From Dipteronia dyeriana (lineage: Eukaryota; Streptophyta; Magnoliopsida; Sapindales; Sapindaceae), in NCBI GenBank assembly GCA_032871835.1, contig CM065297.1, positions 41,417,098-41,481,097 on the forward strand: a DNA stretch of 64,000 bases, in the 5' to 3' direction. A model generated the notes under the pieces. The model had not been told where the DNA came from. It worked only from the letters and a program-made list of their open reading frames with translations, and did not search any database. The translations under genes were made by a program, and so were the position numbers. Of the stretch, positions 1 to 10,532 are shown piece by piece; the stretch's first letter is position 1; each line of letters begins with the position of its first letter.

Positions 1-1047
1 CCATGTCTTATTTATAACCAAATATGCATTTTTGGAATAAGAGAATTAATTGGGAAGTACATTTTGAATGACCTATAATTGATCTCCATGACATACTGAT
101 TCTTTATATGACATGCTTTAAAATAATACGCATGATGAAATTGTTGAATGCTCTAAAAGGAATGCAAAAATGTGTGTGAAAGCAATTATGAGACTTCAAT
201 CAATAAGGATCCTGTATCCATTTCAAGGATTTTACAATCCAAAAGTCTCTCTCTCTTTACTTGTTGAACAAGGCTACTATCATATGGGCATTCCACTCGG
301 AAAAATCAAAAAGGGCACAATAGTGGCTCATGTCTTGTTTTGCTCGTAAAGTTTGATATAGTTGTTCTTAAAATGAATTTATTTTACAATCTATATCTTG
401 CTTATTCCATGACAAAGGGTGAAATTGGTTTGAATTCTCTTGGAAACCTTTGTTATTTTGCTTTGCCAAATACCATGTTTTGATCTTGAATACAACTTGT
501 CTTGTATGCAAAACATTCGTTCACACATTTTTTTATGTAATAAAACTCCTTAATCTCTCTTCTTAATTGAGTTGCATAAATTTGGTTATATGATTATACA
601 TATGTCTTATGCCATAAGCTCTCCTTGCTAATGCCTTCTTAAGGGGATACTCCTTTGTCTATCTCATGACAAAAAGGGGGAATAATGTGGATTTAGGGGG
701 AGTTGAGAGTTGCATATGAGGGGAGTTTGATTGAAGGGGAGTTAACCTATTTAGGGGGATAATTTTCATTTTCATTGTTGATGCATGTTGCTTGTTTCTA
801 TTGTATGCAAATTGCTCTTGTTTTTATGTCTTTGATCACCTCACATACACTTGTCTTGGAAAGTGTAGTTATTTTGTTTTGTAGGGATGTTGATTCTACA
901 TGAGATGGATGACTTGAAGATCTAGTTAATTAGACATCTCTTTGTAATGTAGAAAAACTTTGTTGATCCCTGTTTTTTGTTTTTTTTTTATTGGTGAGGA
1001 TGAATTGTGAGTGGTGGTTTTGTCACGAAATAGCCAAAGGGAGAGAT
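1..1047 (+). mobile_element. Element A: 3' internal remnant of a Sirevirus-like Copia retrotransposon (no ORF)
   Basis: No open frame of note is present. The stretch lies directly upstream of an LTR and contains several G-rich purine tracts: 671-682 (AAAAAGGGGG core), about 696-703, further G runs to about 755, and the LTR-adjacent CAAAGGGAGAGAT at 1035-1047. Repeated polypurine tracts before the 3' LTR are a known hallmark of Sireviruses, so I read this as the noncoding 3' region of such an element. Its coding part lies to the left of the window or is lost. The low similarity of the rest to anything I recognise leaves the assignment moderately sure. Confidence 0.6.
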
Positions 1048-1339
1048 TGTAAGTTCCTCAGTTTTTGATTGGCTCATTTCATTGACAACCACATTGGAGG
1101 ATTAATGTGTAAGGGTAGTTTAGGCCATCATTGCTCAAGACCCAGCTCAAGCGTCAGAAGGTAAATCACTTGCTTAACCTTTCCTGAAGAGTTTTTAGTG
1201 CACACACACACTCTCATGCATGTCTTTGATTATCTTGCATGAATGCTTAATTGCCTTAATTGTGTGCATCTTTTCCATAAATCTTGCTTGGGTGTTTGTT
1301 GCATTTATTTTTTCTTTAGAAGAGTTTTTTCGCCTTGAC

Positions 1340-1610
1340 CACGTTCGGGACCGCTCCCTGTGCATTGCCTCTGCCGCGGCATGCACATCGGTGTTCTCTA
1401 GGCGTTGCACGCTGCTACTACCGCGGACTGTGCACGTTGCATGCACAACGGTCTCCCAAGCCGAGTTTCCTAGTGATGCACTGCTGGCTCTACTGCGGTC
1501 AGGACATTGCCTGTACTGCGGTCCAGATAGCGGAGATTCCTAGGCGATGCATCGCTCGCGATACAGCGGTCTGGACACTTGCCTAGGCCGCTGCACGCAC
1601 ATCGGTCATG
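1340..1610 (+). repeat. CpG-rich degenerate direct repeats in the LTR of A
   Basis: A GC-rich island in otherwise AT-rich sequence. Variants of a short motif recur: ACCGCGGACTGTGCAC, ACTGCGGTCAGGACATTGCC, ACTGCGGTCCAGATAG and ACAGCGGTCTGGACACTTGC, together with two copies of GCACATCGGT flanking the set. The spacing is irregular at roughly 40-60 bases. CpG/CpNpG islands are known in Sirevirus LTRs, so this is consistent with a U3 regulatory region. Confidence 0.55.
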
Positions 1611-1633
1611 GTGGGAATCAGTTGCCCCTGTCC

Positions 1634-1671
1634 AAAACGACGCCGTTTCGTGTAGGGCACATTATATATAT
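1634..1671 (+). promoter_or_regulatory. Palindrome plus TATA-like box, putative LTR promoter of A
   Basis: The near-palindrome AAACGACGCCGTTT (1635-1648) lies about 15 bases upstream of TATATATA (1663-1671). This is the best TATA candidate in the LTR and sits just 3' of the CpG-rich repeats. The transcription start is inferred, not observed. Confidence 0.4.
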
Positions 1672-2533
1672 GTTCTTTTATCTTCTCTTTAATCTTGTGA
1701 GTCCAAGAAGCCATCTTTACTCACCAAGCTTTTCCTTGAGAGAGAATTTGACTCCAAGAGAGAGAGAGCTCCCAAGAATCCATTTTTACTCAACCAATCT
1801 TCAATCCATAAGCATCTAGCATCTTCCAAGCGTTGTTTCTCTTGTTTGTCATTGACTAGGTAATCTCTACATGCCTTAAAATTTCTTGTTTCATTCTTAT
1901 GACAAGTATGCCTAGGTTTAACAATTATTGTTCATTAAATGTATGTTATTGAGTTTAATTGCATTTATAACATGCTTGGGTTGTTGATTGTTGGTTGAGA
2001 TTTATATTTTGTGATAGCTAGGGTTTATCACCATTTTTCCCTTTTAGCTAAATATTTATGCTTTGCATTTAGATATTGTTTAGGGCTCATTGATTGCATT
2101 TTGTGATTGCATTATAGTCCTTGCCATGTTTTATGACAACTTGTGTTGATTGACCTTTTGTTTGATAACTAGGATATATTGTTACATAACTATATCTAGT
2201 TAAGTCTTTATGAACATTCATTTATGCATTGATATCTAGGAATTGTACTTAGTGACATTCTTAAATTCCTATATAAGCATTTAGTGTTGTCTAGCATTAC
2301 TTGCATGTTTGAATATTTTATCATATTCACTTAGGTTATGTCTAACTCTTCTTTGAGGTTAAGTCTTGTGACTAAGTGGTTAGTGCATAAGCAAATAGAT
2401 CAAGAATCACTATTAAGGCCGTTGGGTAGAGTGAAAGGGTTAGTAACTGGAGGGTGTGACAGGAGGTCAACCTAGGTTGTAAACTTTCATTCAATAATGG
2501 ATTTGAGGATCTAGTGTGGCGCACATATCAGCC

Positions 2534-2564
2534 TGTGGTTTTTCCCATTTGGAGGGTTTCCACG
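2534..2564 (+). promoter_or_regulatory. Two-stem hairpin module in the LTR of A
   Basis: Outer stem TGTGG (2534-2538) pairs with CCACG (2560-2564, one G-T wobble). Inner stem CCC (2544-2546) pairs with GGG (2554-2556). It is preceded by a box containing TTGTAAAC and AATAATGGATTT. The same architecture occurs in B, C, H and I. Confidence 0.5.
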
Positions 2565-2730
2565 TAAATATTGTGTGTTGTTATTGTTTTAAACACAATT
2601 GATTTTATTGAATACTTGTTTATTTGGGGTAATTTGTGTTAATATTGATTAATCGAAAAATCGGTAATTGATTTGATTAAAACCTATTCACCCCCCTCTA
2701 GGTTATAAACATACTTTCTAGGGAAATTCA

Positions 2731-3025
2731 GATATAATATAGTATATTATGTAATATTATATATAAAAATATAATATAATATAATATAAAAATATAATAT
2801 AATATAATATAAAAATATAATAATATTTAAATATGTTATTACATATTATTATAATATGAATATATATTAATATATACAGTTATATTTTTATTATATAATA
2901 TATATATATATATATTGTAATTATTTATTTATAATTTAAGAGTTTATTTTCCATCAATTCATTTTTTGATATATTTTTTTGAATTAAATTTTGATGTGTT
3001 ACTTTTTTTTTAATTAAAAAATTAC
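2731..3025. other. AT-rich low-complexity spacer and target of element B
   Basis: Runs of ATATA and (TA)n, including a pure (TA)n stretch near 2898-2915, with no ORF. It ends in ATTAC (3021-3025), which is repeated after element B at 14382-14386, so this spacer and 14387-14596 were once contiguous. Confidence 0.8.
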
Positions 3026-3181
3026 TGTCATATGTAAATTTTATCAGATGTGCACGTTATTGACAAGGAGGATAAAATTGCCAGATAGATATCCGAATAG
3101 ACTTTCAGAAAATATCCCGCAAGATGTCACCAAAGAGTAAGAACCCGAGTAGGTATAAATGCAAGTATTTAGCAAGATCCA

Positions 3182-3262
3182 CTCGGGATCAGCTGACATC
3201 ATGTTCTACTTGGGATAAGCTGACATCATGTTCTACTCGGGATCAGTTGTCGTCATCTTCTA
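3182..3262 (+). repeat. Three 27-bp tandem repeats in U3 with decayed TGACGTCA cores
   Basis: Units lie at 3182-3208, 3209-3235 and 3236-3262. The first two contain TGACATCATG. The corresponding 3' LTR units keep TGACGTCA, so this copy looks like CpG-decayed bZIP-type sites. The array lies roughly 350-430 bases upstream of the TATA box. Confidence 0.7.
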
Positions 3263-3615
3263 CTCGAAACAAATATGAAGAAATCTGAATATAGAAGTCC
3301 ATCACATAACTCGTATACGAACCAATAGTCATATTAAAATACACAAAGATATCCACGTCGAAGAACTCCAAAAAGAGTAGAATACCAAACAGGAAAAAGG
3401 TTCCAAATCAGGCAACAACTTTATTTCTTCAAAACGACTACGCATTCGTAAGGAAATAAGTCCTAAATGGACTATATCACTAGAGTCCCATTCGATCTCT
3501 ATATGAATCTCCAAAATAGGAAAGAAGACAAAGACGACTTCAACAAGTAACCAATTGTAATTAAATACAAAAATCTTTCATTACTTGTACAAAAAGGATT
3601 AGGGTTTTATGTACA

Positions 3616-3624
3616 TATAAATAG
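3616..3624 (+). promoter_or_regulatory. TATA box of the 5' LTR of B
   Basis: TATAAATAG lies in the middle of the LTR and is conserved at 14116-14124 (B 3' LTR) and, as TATAAATGG or TATAAATAG, at 15209-15217 and 20978-20986 in element C. It should set the U3/R boundary about 30 bases downstream. Confidence 0.7.
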
Positions 3625-3742
3625 ACCCATAATCTCATCATAAGAAGAGAGATAGGAGAATACAAAGAGAAAAAAGAGAGACCGAGAGTTGTAAATCTTT
3701 ATTTCAATAGTGGATTTTTGCTCGGTTGTTTATTCAACCACC

Positions 3743-3778
3743 CGTGGACATTTCTCCGGTCATCGGAGTTTTACCACG
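3743..3778 (+). promoter_or_regulatory. Two-stem hairpin module, 5' LTR of B
   Basis: Outer stem CGTGG (3743-3747) with CCACG (3774-3778). Inner stem CTCCG (3754-3758) with CGGAG (3764-3768). Loop GTCAT. Pairing is perfect. It is preceded by TTGTAAA and AATAGTGGATTT. Confidence 0.6.
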
Positions 3779-3893
3779 TAAAACTTGTGTCTAATTACAT
3801 TCTCTTTCTCTTTCTCTTTCTCTTTCTCTTTGAGATCACGGCTAAAATCAAATATTGTTGACTTTTTCACACAACGAGAAATCGACGTCAACA

Positions 3894-3911
3894 ATTGGTG
3901 CTAGAAGAAGG
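3894..3911 (+). other. Primer-binding-site-like sequence of B
   Basis: ATTGGTGCTAGAAGAAGG follows the LTR directly. The equivalent in C is ATTGGCACTAGAAGAAGC (15492-15509). The position is right for a tRNA primer site, but I cannot name the tRNA with confidence. Confidence 0.5.
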
Positions 3912-3938
3912 GGTGAACCTCCGATTTTATTAAAGGTA

Positions 3939-5442
3939 ATGGCGGGAAGTGGAAGTAGAAACAACTCTGGGGATATCCGAAACTCTCTAGATAATGTTCA
4001 TATTAGCAGTAGTTCACGAGATCTCACCAAAACCGAGAACTAACCAACATCTCTGGTGGGGATCCAACAAATCCCTTCGACCAGCAAAGACCTGACCCGA
4101 CGTTTCCGTGAGGCACTACAACAGCTGGTAGCTGACGCAGCAAAGGAAGGAGTTGATCTACTAGCTGTAGAAAAGACGCAACCTTCTAATCCTCCACTTA
4201 CAGAGCTTCGTTCGGTTATAGTTGGGCCAAAACTAGATGCACCAGAAGCTGGAAAGAACTCTGTTCCAATTAATCAGGCTAGATGTGAAACACCCGAAGA
4301 GGAGCAACCACGTTAACGGCAGAGCCATGATCAGATAGCCCATAATAGACACCGCAAGCATGACCAACATAGGGATCGGTCGTCATCATCAGAAGACAGT
4401 GATCGGCACCATTGCAAGCGTCATCACAGAACCATAAGCCTACAAGGATCAACCCGTGAGACTCGGTAACGAAGTGAAGAGGATCTGGAAAAAGGCATGA
4501 CAGTCACTCGACGGTTTAACCACCATGGAGATCTGGTGAGAGATAGAGACGTTGTAATTCAGGGCCTAACCCGAGAAGTTGAAAACAATAGGCATCAAAT
4601 GGACTCACTGGTTAGACGTTATGGGTACAATGACTTGTTCGACGATAATTCTGAAAGTCCATTCACTAGGGGCATCATGCGAACCCCATTCCCAGAAAGA
4701 TTCAGGATGCCACTCGTGGAACAGTTCAATAAGGATACAGATCCTAAAGAACACGTCAGATGGTATAAAAGTGCTATGGATCAGTATGCCGACCGCGTCC
4801 TCTTATTATGTCTCAACTTTCCATAGACTCTAGGAGACACAGGCTCAAAATGGTAAGGAAGATTGCCCCCAGCAAGTATTGGAAGTTTTGGTGAATTAAG
4901 CAGAAGTTTCTCAAGACTATTTCTGGGTAACATTCACAGGAAAAAATCAGTGGCTTACTTTTCTCAGCTGAAACAAGGGAAGACGAGTCGTTAAAAAATA
5001 CCTGGAGAGATTCGGCCAGGCGGTGTCAGAAATCGGCAGTGCAAATGACGAAGCAATAATTGCTGCATTCATAAACAACTTACAGAATGGACGACTATCT
5101 TTTGATTCAGGAAGGGCTTGTCTAACCAGATATGCAGATATGATAGACATGGCAGAATGATATGCACTAGTCGAAGAAGAGGAGTTAGCCACGGGAGGAT
5201 GCTATATGCACGAAGGAAAACCCGAACAAAAATATGCCGAGTCAAAGGTAAAGAACCAAAAGGGAAAACAAAAAGGAAACGGTAAAGAAAGAAGCAAGGA
5301 CGGAGGAAACGGGCGTAATGCTGACCAGACAACAGAGAAATTTCAAGGAAAATACACAAACTACACCCCTCTCCAAAAAAAGCAGGAAGAAATCCTGGCC
5401 ATATTGGAAGAAAAGAATCTTGTAAAAGAGCCACACCGATAG
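3939..5442 (+). pseudogene. gag: Broken gag of element B (Retrotrans_gag, Tat type)
   Basis: This is the capsid/nucleocapsid precursor that packages element RNA. I place the start at ATG 3939, which aligns with the gag start of C at 15537. In-frame stops lie at 4041-4043, 4314-4316 and 4824-4826. The frame shifts near 4980, and the 3' part continues in another frame at 5206-5442. The Tat-type gag core is recognisable: SPFTRGIMRTPFPERF followed by a TDPKEHV motif (4659-4770) and, after the stop, RLPPASIGSF. The C-terminus is lysine-rich (about 5230-5300) with no zinc knuckle seen. The copy in C keeps a longer open stretch of the same core. This copy cannot make an intact Gag. Confidence 0.85.
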
Positions 5443-5562
5443 TCTTAGTTTGCTTGGCGAGATACAATAAAGTACTGCAGATTCCACAAGGAAACTGGTC
5501 ATGAGACTTCCAAATGTTACCATCTTAGAGACTACATAGAGACCCTCATCCGGGAAGGACAC

Positions 5563-6627
5563 TTGCAAGATATAATCTTGAAAATAGATAAGAGGCTAGA
5601 AACAAAGAAAGAGACTACGACCGATCATAGCTCTGGTCGAAACCAAAGGGCCAGCCCCGAGGCCAATGAGGTAATACAAACAATCTTTGGGGGACCATCA
5701 ACTGGACGAAGTAACCGAGAACAAACACAGGAAATTAGAGAAGCAATGGAGGCAAGACAGAACTTTGATGTCAACTTTGTCGAACTAGACCCGAAAAGGG
5801 TAAAAGAAGGATGCGACCCGATAATATTCACAAAAACTGATTCACATGGGGTCGATGTTCAACCAAATGATGCCCTGGTCATATGTGCCCGAATTGGACA
5901 TAAGGAAGTCAGGAGAATTTTAATAGACAATGGTAGTTCGGCTGATATTCTTATTGTAGTTGTCTACGATCAACTCAGATTGGACCGAAAGGATTTACAG
6001 CCTTTTCATACCCCACTCAAAGAGTTTAGGGGAGTTGAGGTTAGGTCTCTCGGGATGACAAAGTTGCCCGTAAAAATTGGAGTAGCACCTTGCCAGAGAA
6101 CAATATTACTTGATTTCTTAGTGGTAGACTTAGATAATTGGCCTTATAACGCACTGTTAGGTCAGCCATTCTTGAATAAGACTAAGGCCGTAATAGCTAC
6201 TTACGTTCTAATGATCAAATTCATGACCGAACGGGGGGTCGAAGTAGTCAAGGGGTCCCAGGAGATGGCCCGAAGAGCTAATCTGTCAATTTACAAAGAT
6301 AGAGACAATGGTGGACAAGTATGCACTATAACACAGCTAAATCAGAACAAAGAGTCACTATCATTCGAATTTGACCAAAGGGAAGAACTGAAGGATTCCA
6401 AAAATGAACCGGTCAAAGAATTAATCTTGAAAGAAGATGAACCAGATAAGAAGATCAAGATCCTGGCCAATTTAGAAGGAAAAGTTAAACAAAGCTTCAC
6501 TGATCTGCTCAAAGAGTACAAGAATGTGTTCGCATGGAGTCATGAAGACATGGTCGGGATAGATGCCCGAATAATATCTCACCATCTTGCGGTAGACCCG
6601 AATGTAAAACCAAAATACAAAAGATAA
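5563..6627 (+). pseudogene. pol: Aspartic protease region of element B pol, ending at the RT linker
   Basis: This is the longest open frame of the element (354 codons). Residues 1-100 are a charged linker. A retropepsin-like domain follows, with active-site sequence LIDNGSSADI around residue 122 (codon 5926). The flap/strand region is VVDLDNWPYNALLGQPFL near residues 190-207. Tat elements commonly have D-T/N-G-S-S here, so the catalytic Asp is retained. The frame stops at 6625-6627, just inside the start of the RT domain, which continues in another frame. The protease fold is therefore intact on paper, but the polyprotein is cut. Confidence 0.85.
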
Positions 6628-6639
6628 GGTTATTCAATC

Positions 6640-7570
6640 ACGAAAGAGTCAAGCAATCAAGCAGGAAGTGGAGAAGTTACTCGTTGTAGGATCAATTAGA
6701 GAGATCAGCTACCCTCAATGGGTAGCTAATGTGGTCCTCATCTAACAGAAAAACGGTCAGTGGAGAATATACGTAGATTTCACAGATTTGAATAAGGCAT
6801 GCCTAAAAGACAGTTTTTCATTGCCAAGGATAGATCAATTGGTTGATGCTACATCAGACCACGAGTTACTCAGTTTCATGGACTCCTACTCAAGATATAA
6901 CCAAATCCGGATAAATAACGCTGACGAAGAAAAAACGGCGTTCACAACCGATCAGGGCTTATACTGTTACACAGTAAAGCCCTTCGAGCTAAAAAATGCA
7001 GGGGCAACATACCAAAGGCTTGTCAACAGAATCTTCACATGCCAAATAGGAAGAAACATGGAATTTTATATAGATGACATGTTGATCAAGAGCATCTCGG
7101 CAGACAGGCATACCTCAGACCTGCGAGAGACATTCAACCTTCTTGAGGAGGTATCAAATGAAACTGAACTTGAACAAATGCCTATTTGGAGTTCCTTCAG
7201 GAAGGTTCCTGGGTTTCCAAGTTCACCAGAGGGGAATCGAGGTAAACCCTGAAAAGATCCAAGCCCTACAAAAAATGACCTTACCAAGGATGCTAAAAGA
7301 AGTGCAGCGCTTAACAGGTAGATTAGCTTCCTTGGGTAGATTTATTTCAAAGGCCACAGACAAATATGCTCCCCTTTTTAAAGTAATTAAAAAAGGAAAA
7401 GGACTCGAATGGAACGAAGAATGCGAGCAGACGTTCTTAAAAATCAAAGAGTACCTAGGGCAAGCTCCTATCCTTTCGAAACCAAAAATGGGAGAGATAC
7501 TCCACTTGTACTTATCAATTACAGAATTAGCAGCAACTTCAGTTCTAGTCAGAACAGAAGATAGAGTATA
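6640..7570 (+). pseudogene. pol: Reverse transcriptase remnant of element B
   Basis: The RT copies element RNA into cDNA. The palm motifs are readable in two frames. The first runs to 7252 and contains KDSFSLPRIDQLVDAT, FMDSYSRYNQI and the catalytic YIDDM (YIDD codons 7067-7078). The thumb/connection part resumes in another frame at 7143-7571, with RFLGFQVHQRGIEVNPEKI and LTGRLASLGRF. The first 150 bases (6640-6787) have several stops. The catalytic Asp pair is present, but at least two frameshifts separate it from the protease and from the C-terminal half. FMDSYSRYNQI differs from the more common FLDAYSGYHQI. Confidence 0.85.
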
Positions 7571-7884
7571 GAGGCCAGTGTACTATACCAGCAAGGGACT
7601 TCTTCCAGCTGAAACCAAGTATTCACAGGCAGAAAAATGGCCCTAGCATTGGTTTCGCAGCAAGAAAGCTAAGGCCATACTTTCAGGTTCATACAATTCA
7701 GGTCCTCACCGATTGCCCACTTAAGCAAATTTTATAGAAGCCAAAAATTTCAGGAAGATTAACCAAATGGGCAATCGAGCTAAGTTAATTCGATATCCAG
7801 TACGTCCCCAGAACATCTCTTAAAGGCTAAGCAGTGACAGATTTTATATCAGAGTTCACAGAACCAAACCTGGAAGCAAATTAG
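7571..7884 (+). pseudogene. Decayed first RNase H region of element B
   Basis: Downstream of the RT connection, fragments such as RPVYYTSKGLLPAETKYS resemble the start of the retroviral-type RNase H of Gypsy elements, followed by stops in all frames. No catalytic set can be traced. Confidence 0.55.
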
Positions 7885-8376
7885 TTGTTGGGCAAAAGTT
7901 TCTCATGTAAATTATATGTCAATGGCTCGTCAAACACTAACGGCAGCAGAGCAGGGATCGTAGTAGGCACCCCAGAAGGTGATGATGTCGAGTATGCCAT
8001 GAGATTCGACTTCAAAGCCACGAATAATCAAGTCGAGTACGAGGCACTACTAGCTGGACTCAGAGTCTACATAGCTCTCGGAGCAGATGATGTCGAGATA
8101 TTTAGCGGCTCACAGGTAGTCGTCAACCAAGTCCTGAACGAATACGAAGCCAGAGATAAAGGTATGATAGCTTATCGTGATATAGCAAAACAGCTCCTTC
8201 AAAAATTCAAGGAATATAAGATTGCCCAGATTCCCAGGGAGGAGAATGAAAAGGCAGATGCTTTGTCCAAGCTAGCATCAGCAACAACCATAACAAGGCT
8301 TAAAACTATTCCAGTCGCACATCTCCTCAAACCGAGCACAGCTGAACTAAAAAACTTTGAAATTTTAGAAATCTGA
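7885..8376 (+). pseudogene. Second (archaeal-type) RNase H domain of element B
   Basis: A second RNase H after the RT/RNase H block is typical of Tat-lineage Gypsy elements. The domain is open for 163 codons and shows LYVNGSSNTNGSRAGIVV, VEYEALLAGLRV, VEIFSGSQVVVNQV and the C-terminal ENEKADALSKLAS. In family members the first motif usually reads V-D-G-S and the third S-D-S. Here they are N and G, so two of the acidic catalytic positions appear lost while the E in VEYEALL remains. It is not expected to cleave RNA. It is also out of frame with the preceding RT. Confidence 0.8.
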
Positions 8377-8399
8377 ACACCGTCAGACGATTGGATGAC

Positions 8400-9602
8400 T
8401 CAACTAAAAAGGTTCCTGGAAGAAGGCGTACTCCCGAAAGATCCCCTACAAGCCAAAAGTATCAGGTATCGGTCAGCAAGATACACATTGATCGGAGGAG
8501 AACTGTACAGAAAGGGGTTTTCCCGAACACTCTAAAGATGTGTATCTGAGGAAGATGCATATCAGATACTACATGAAATCCATGGACGAGTATGCGGAAA
8601 CCATACTAGGGGCAAAATTTTAGCACACAAGGTACTCAGGCGAGGTTATTATTGGCCCACTTTATTCTCCGATGCACAATGATGTTCAGAAAGCTGTAAT
8701 ACATGCCAAAGGATTGCTAATGATATCCGACAACACCTGAACAACTTAGAAACCTTACATCCCCATGTACCTTTGCCATGTGGTGTTTGGACTTAATTGG
8801 CCAAATGCCAGCAGGGATAGGGGGTGGAGCGAATCATGCAATAGTAGCCGTTGACTATTTCACGAAGTGGGCAGAAGCTGAAGGCTTAGTGCTTATCACA
8901 GAAGCAAATACCACAAATTTCATGAAGAAAAATATACTCTACAGGTTTGGAGTCCCAAACACTATCATCACTAATAATGACACCCAGTTCGATAATCTGA
9001 AATTCAAACAGTTGTGTAAAGAATACCAAATTGCCAATTACTACGCCACACATGCCCACCCTCAAACAAATAGGCAAGCTGAAGCAGTAAACAAAATCAT
9101 CAAGCATACACTCAAAGCAAAGCTAGATGCCAAGAAAGAAAGTTGGGTTGAAAAACTTCCCGAGGTGTTATGGGCATATCGGATGACATCAAGAACTTCA
9201 TCAACAGAGACTCCATTCACTTTAGCGTTTTGAGCATCATATGCATCACCCAGGGTCAGGCTATAATGAAGAACAAATATTGATATGCTGTTACAAAGTC
9301 TAGATGAACTAGAAGAGAAAAGGAAGAAGTCCCTAATACGAAATATGGCATATCAACAAAGAGTAGATTGCCACTACAATTCTCATGTTAGAGTTAGAAA
9401 ATTCCAACTAGGAGACCTGATACTTAGAAAGGTGTTGCTGAATATAAAAAATAAAGCTGCAGGTTCCTTGGCTGACAAGTGGGAATGCCTGTATAAGATT
9501 GAAGGAGTAGCTGGCCATGGAGCATATTGGATTGCACGTCCATATGGAGGGGTCTTACCCCGACCATGCAACACCCAATATTTGAAGATTTTATATCCTT
9601 AA
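8400..9602 (+). pseudogene. pol: Integrase remnant of element B
   Basis: An HHCC-type zinc region is recognisable but broken near 8560-8760 (GNHTRGKIL, RRGYYWP, CNTCQR). The catalytic core is open at 8778-9233: first Asp in WCLDLIG, then ITNNDTQFD where ISDNGTQFD is usual, so the second catalytic Asp looks changed to Asn, then Glu in RQAEAVNKII. After a stop the C-terminal part resumes at 9285-9602 with FQLGDLILRK and a basic GSLADKWECLYKI segment. The mutated second Asp and the stops make it inactive. Confidence 0.85.
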
Positions 9603-10532
9603 AATTTTGTTTCCTTTTTAGTTAGGATAGTTTTAGTCAGGTCCGTTATTAGCTTTGAAATTTAAGTCATTGTTGGTTTTACAGTTATAAATAAAAATCA
9701 AACTCAGGATTTCCAAAATATAAAGCATGTGATAAGAATATATGAAAGACGAATATGATAATAAGAACATGTAAATAGAATACTAGACCATTAATTCCTA
9801 AATGGGTGGAGATGCTCGAAGGAGCACGCCAGCCGAGCAAGGTCAGTCGACCTTAGCAAATCGGTAAACCCGATGCACCGGATTCTGGAAAATGGCCCGG
9901 GGCACTGTTAGAAAAAATCCCGATGAAATGCACAGCTGTGTTAATCGGTTCGGCAAGCTTAACGATTCGGCAAACCCTTACAGAGACAAAACTGGGGAGA
10001 CGTCCTTGGTAACTTGTGTGAGGACTCGAACATATGATCATAGTGAGCCTTGATGTAATGTTTGGGTAATAACCGAGTATGAAATACGAGTAAATCTACT
10101 CGCTTGTTTTATGATGGCTCAGTTATTATAAAGCCAGTTTAATAAGATACTTGGCGTAAAAGTAGCTCCGGGTAACAAAACCAAGTATAGTAAGATACTC
10201 GATAAAGTCACTCGGACAGAATTAGCCAGTTTAATAAGATACTTAGCACAAAGAGATTACATTTGCCAGTTTAATAAGATACTTGGCACAAAGATAATGC
10301 ATTATTTTAACAAGATTTGGCAGAGCTTGCGTTAGCTAGTTCAATAAGATACTCGGAGTTAGAAGCAACTTCAAATAATAAAACCAAGTTAGATAAGATA
10401 TTCGGTACTCGGTACTCGGTGAAATTTCTTGAGTAATGAGTCGGATTAAACCACTTGATTTTCTGAAATTAAACAGTTCACAAATGACTCATTGATAAAA
10501 ATCTTTACAAAGAAACATCATAACAAAAATGA
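9603..10532. other. Noncoding spacer between integrase and antisense gene of B
   Basis: No coding signal. It contains degenerate repeats of GCCAGTTTAATAAGATACTT followed by GGC or AGC, at about 10133-10154, 10224-10246 and 10264-10287, with weaker versions to about 10412, and scattered ACTCGG motifs like those in the LTR. It may hold the 3' end of the antisense transcript. Confidence 0.7.

Larger units (their letters stand above)
1048..2730 (+). repeat. 3' LTR of element A (Sirevirus-like)
   Basis: It starts TGTAAG right after the purine tract and ends AAATTCA, and about 40 bases before the end it carries the CACCCCCCTCTAGG box typical of Sirevirus-like LTR ends (also present, inverted, in elements H and I). 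No primer-binding site follows, as expected for a 3' LTR. Open frames inside it (for example 1220-1543 and 1547-1819) look like LTR noise. The downstream sequence GATAT could be the target-site duplication, but the matching left end is outside the window. Confidence 0.7.
3026..3893 (+). repeat. 5' LTR of element B
   Basis: It begins TGTCATATG and ends GTCAACA, 868 bases. It contains a 27-bp tandem array, a TATA box (3616-3624), a two-stem hairpin (3743-3778) and a CTCTTT microsatellite (3801-3831). The PBS-like site follows at 3894. Confidence 0.9.

Noticed and set aside
1220..1819. Three overlapping plus-strand ORFs (107, 83 and 90 codons)
   Set aside because: They lie wholly inside the LTR of A, overlap each other in different frames and follow its CpG-rich repeats. 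No domain or protein-like composition.
9853..10041. 62-codon minus-strand ORF upstream of the antisense gene end
   Set aside because: Not conserved in C, and located in the noncoding spacer of B.
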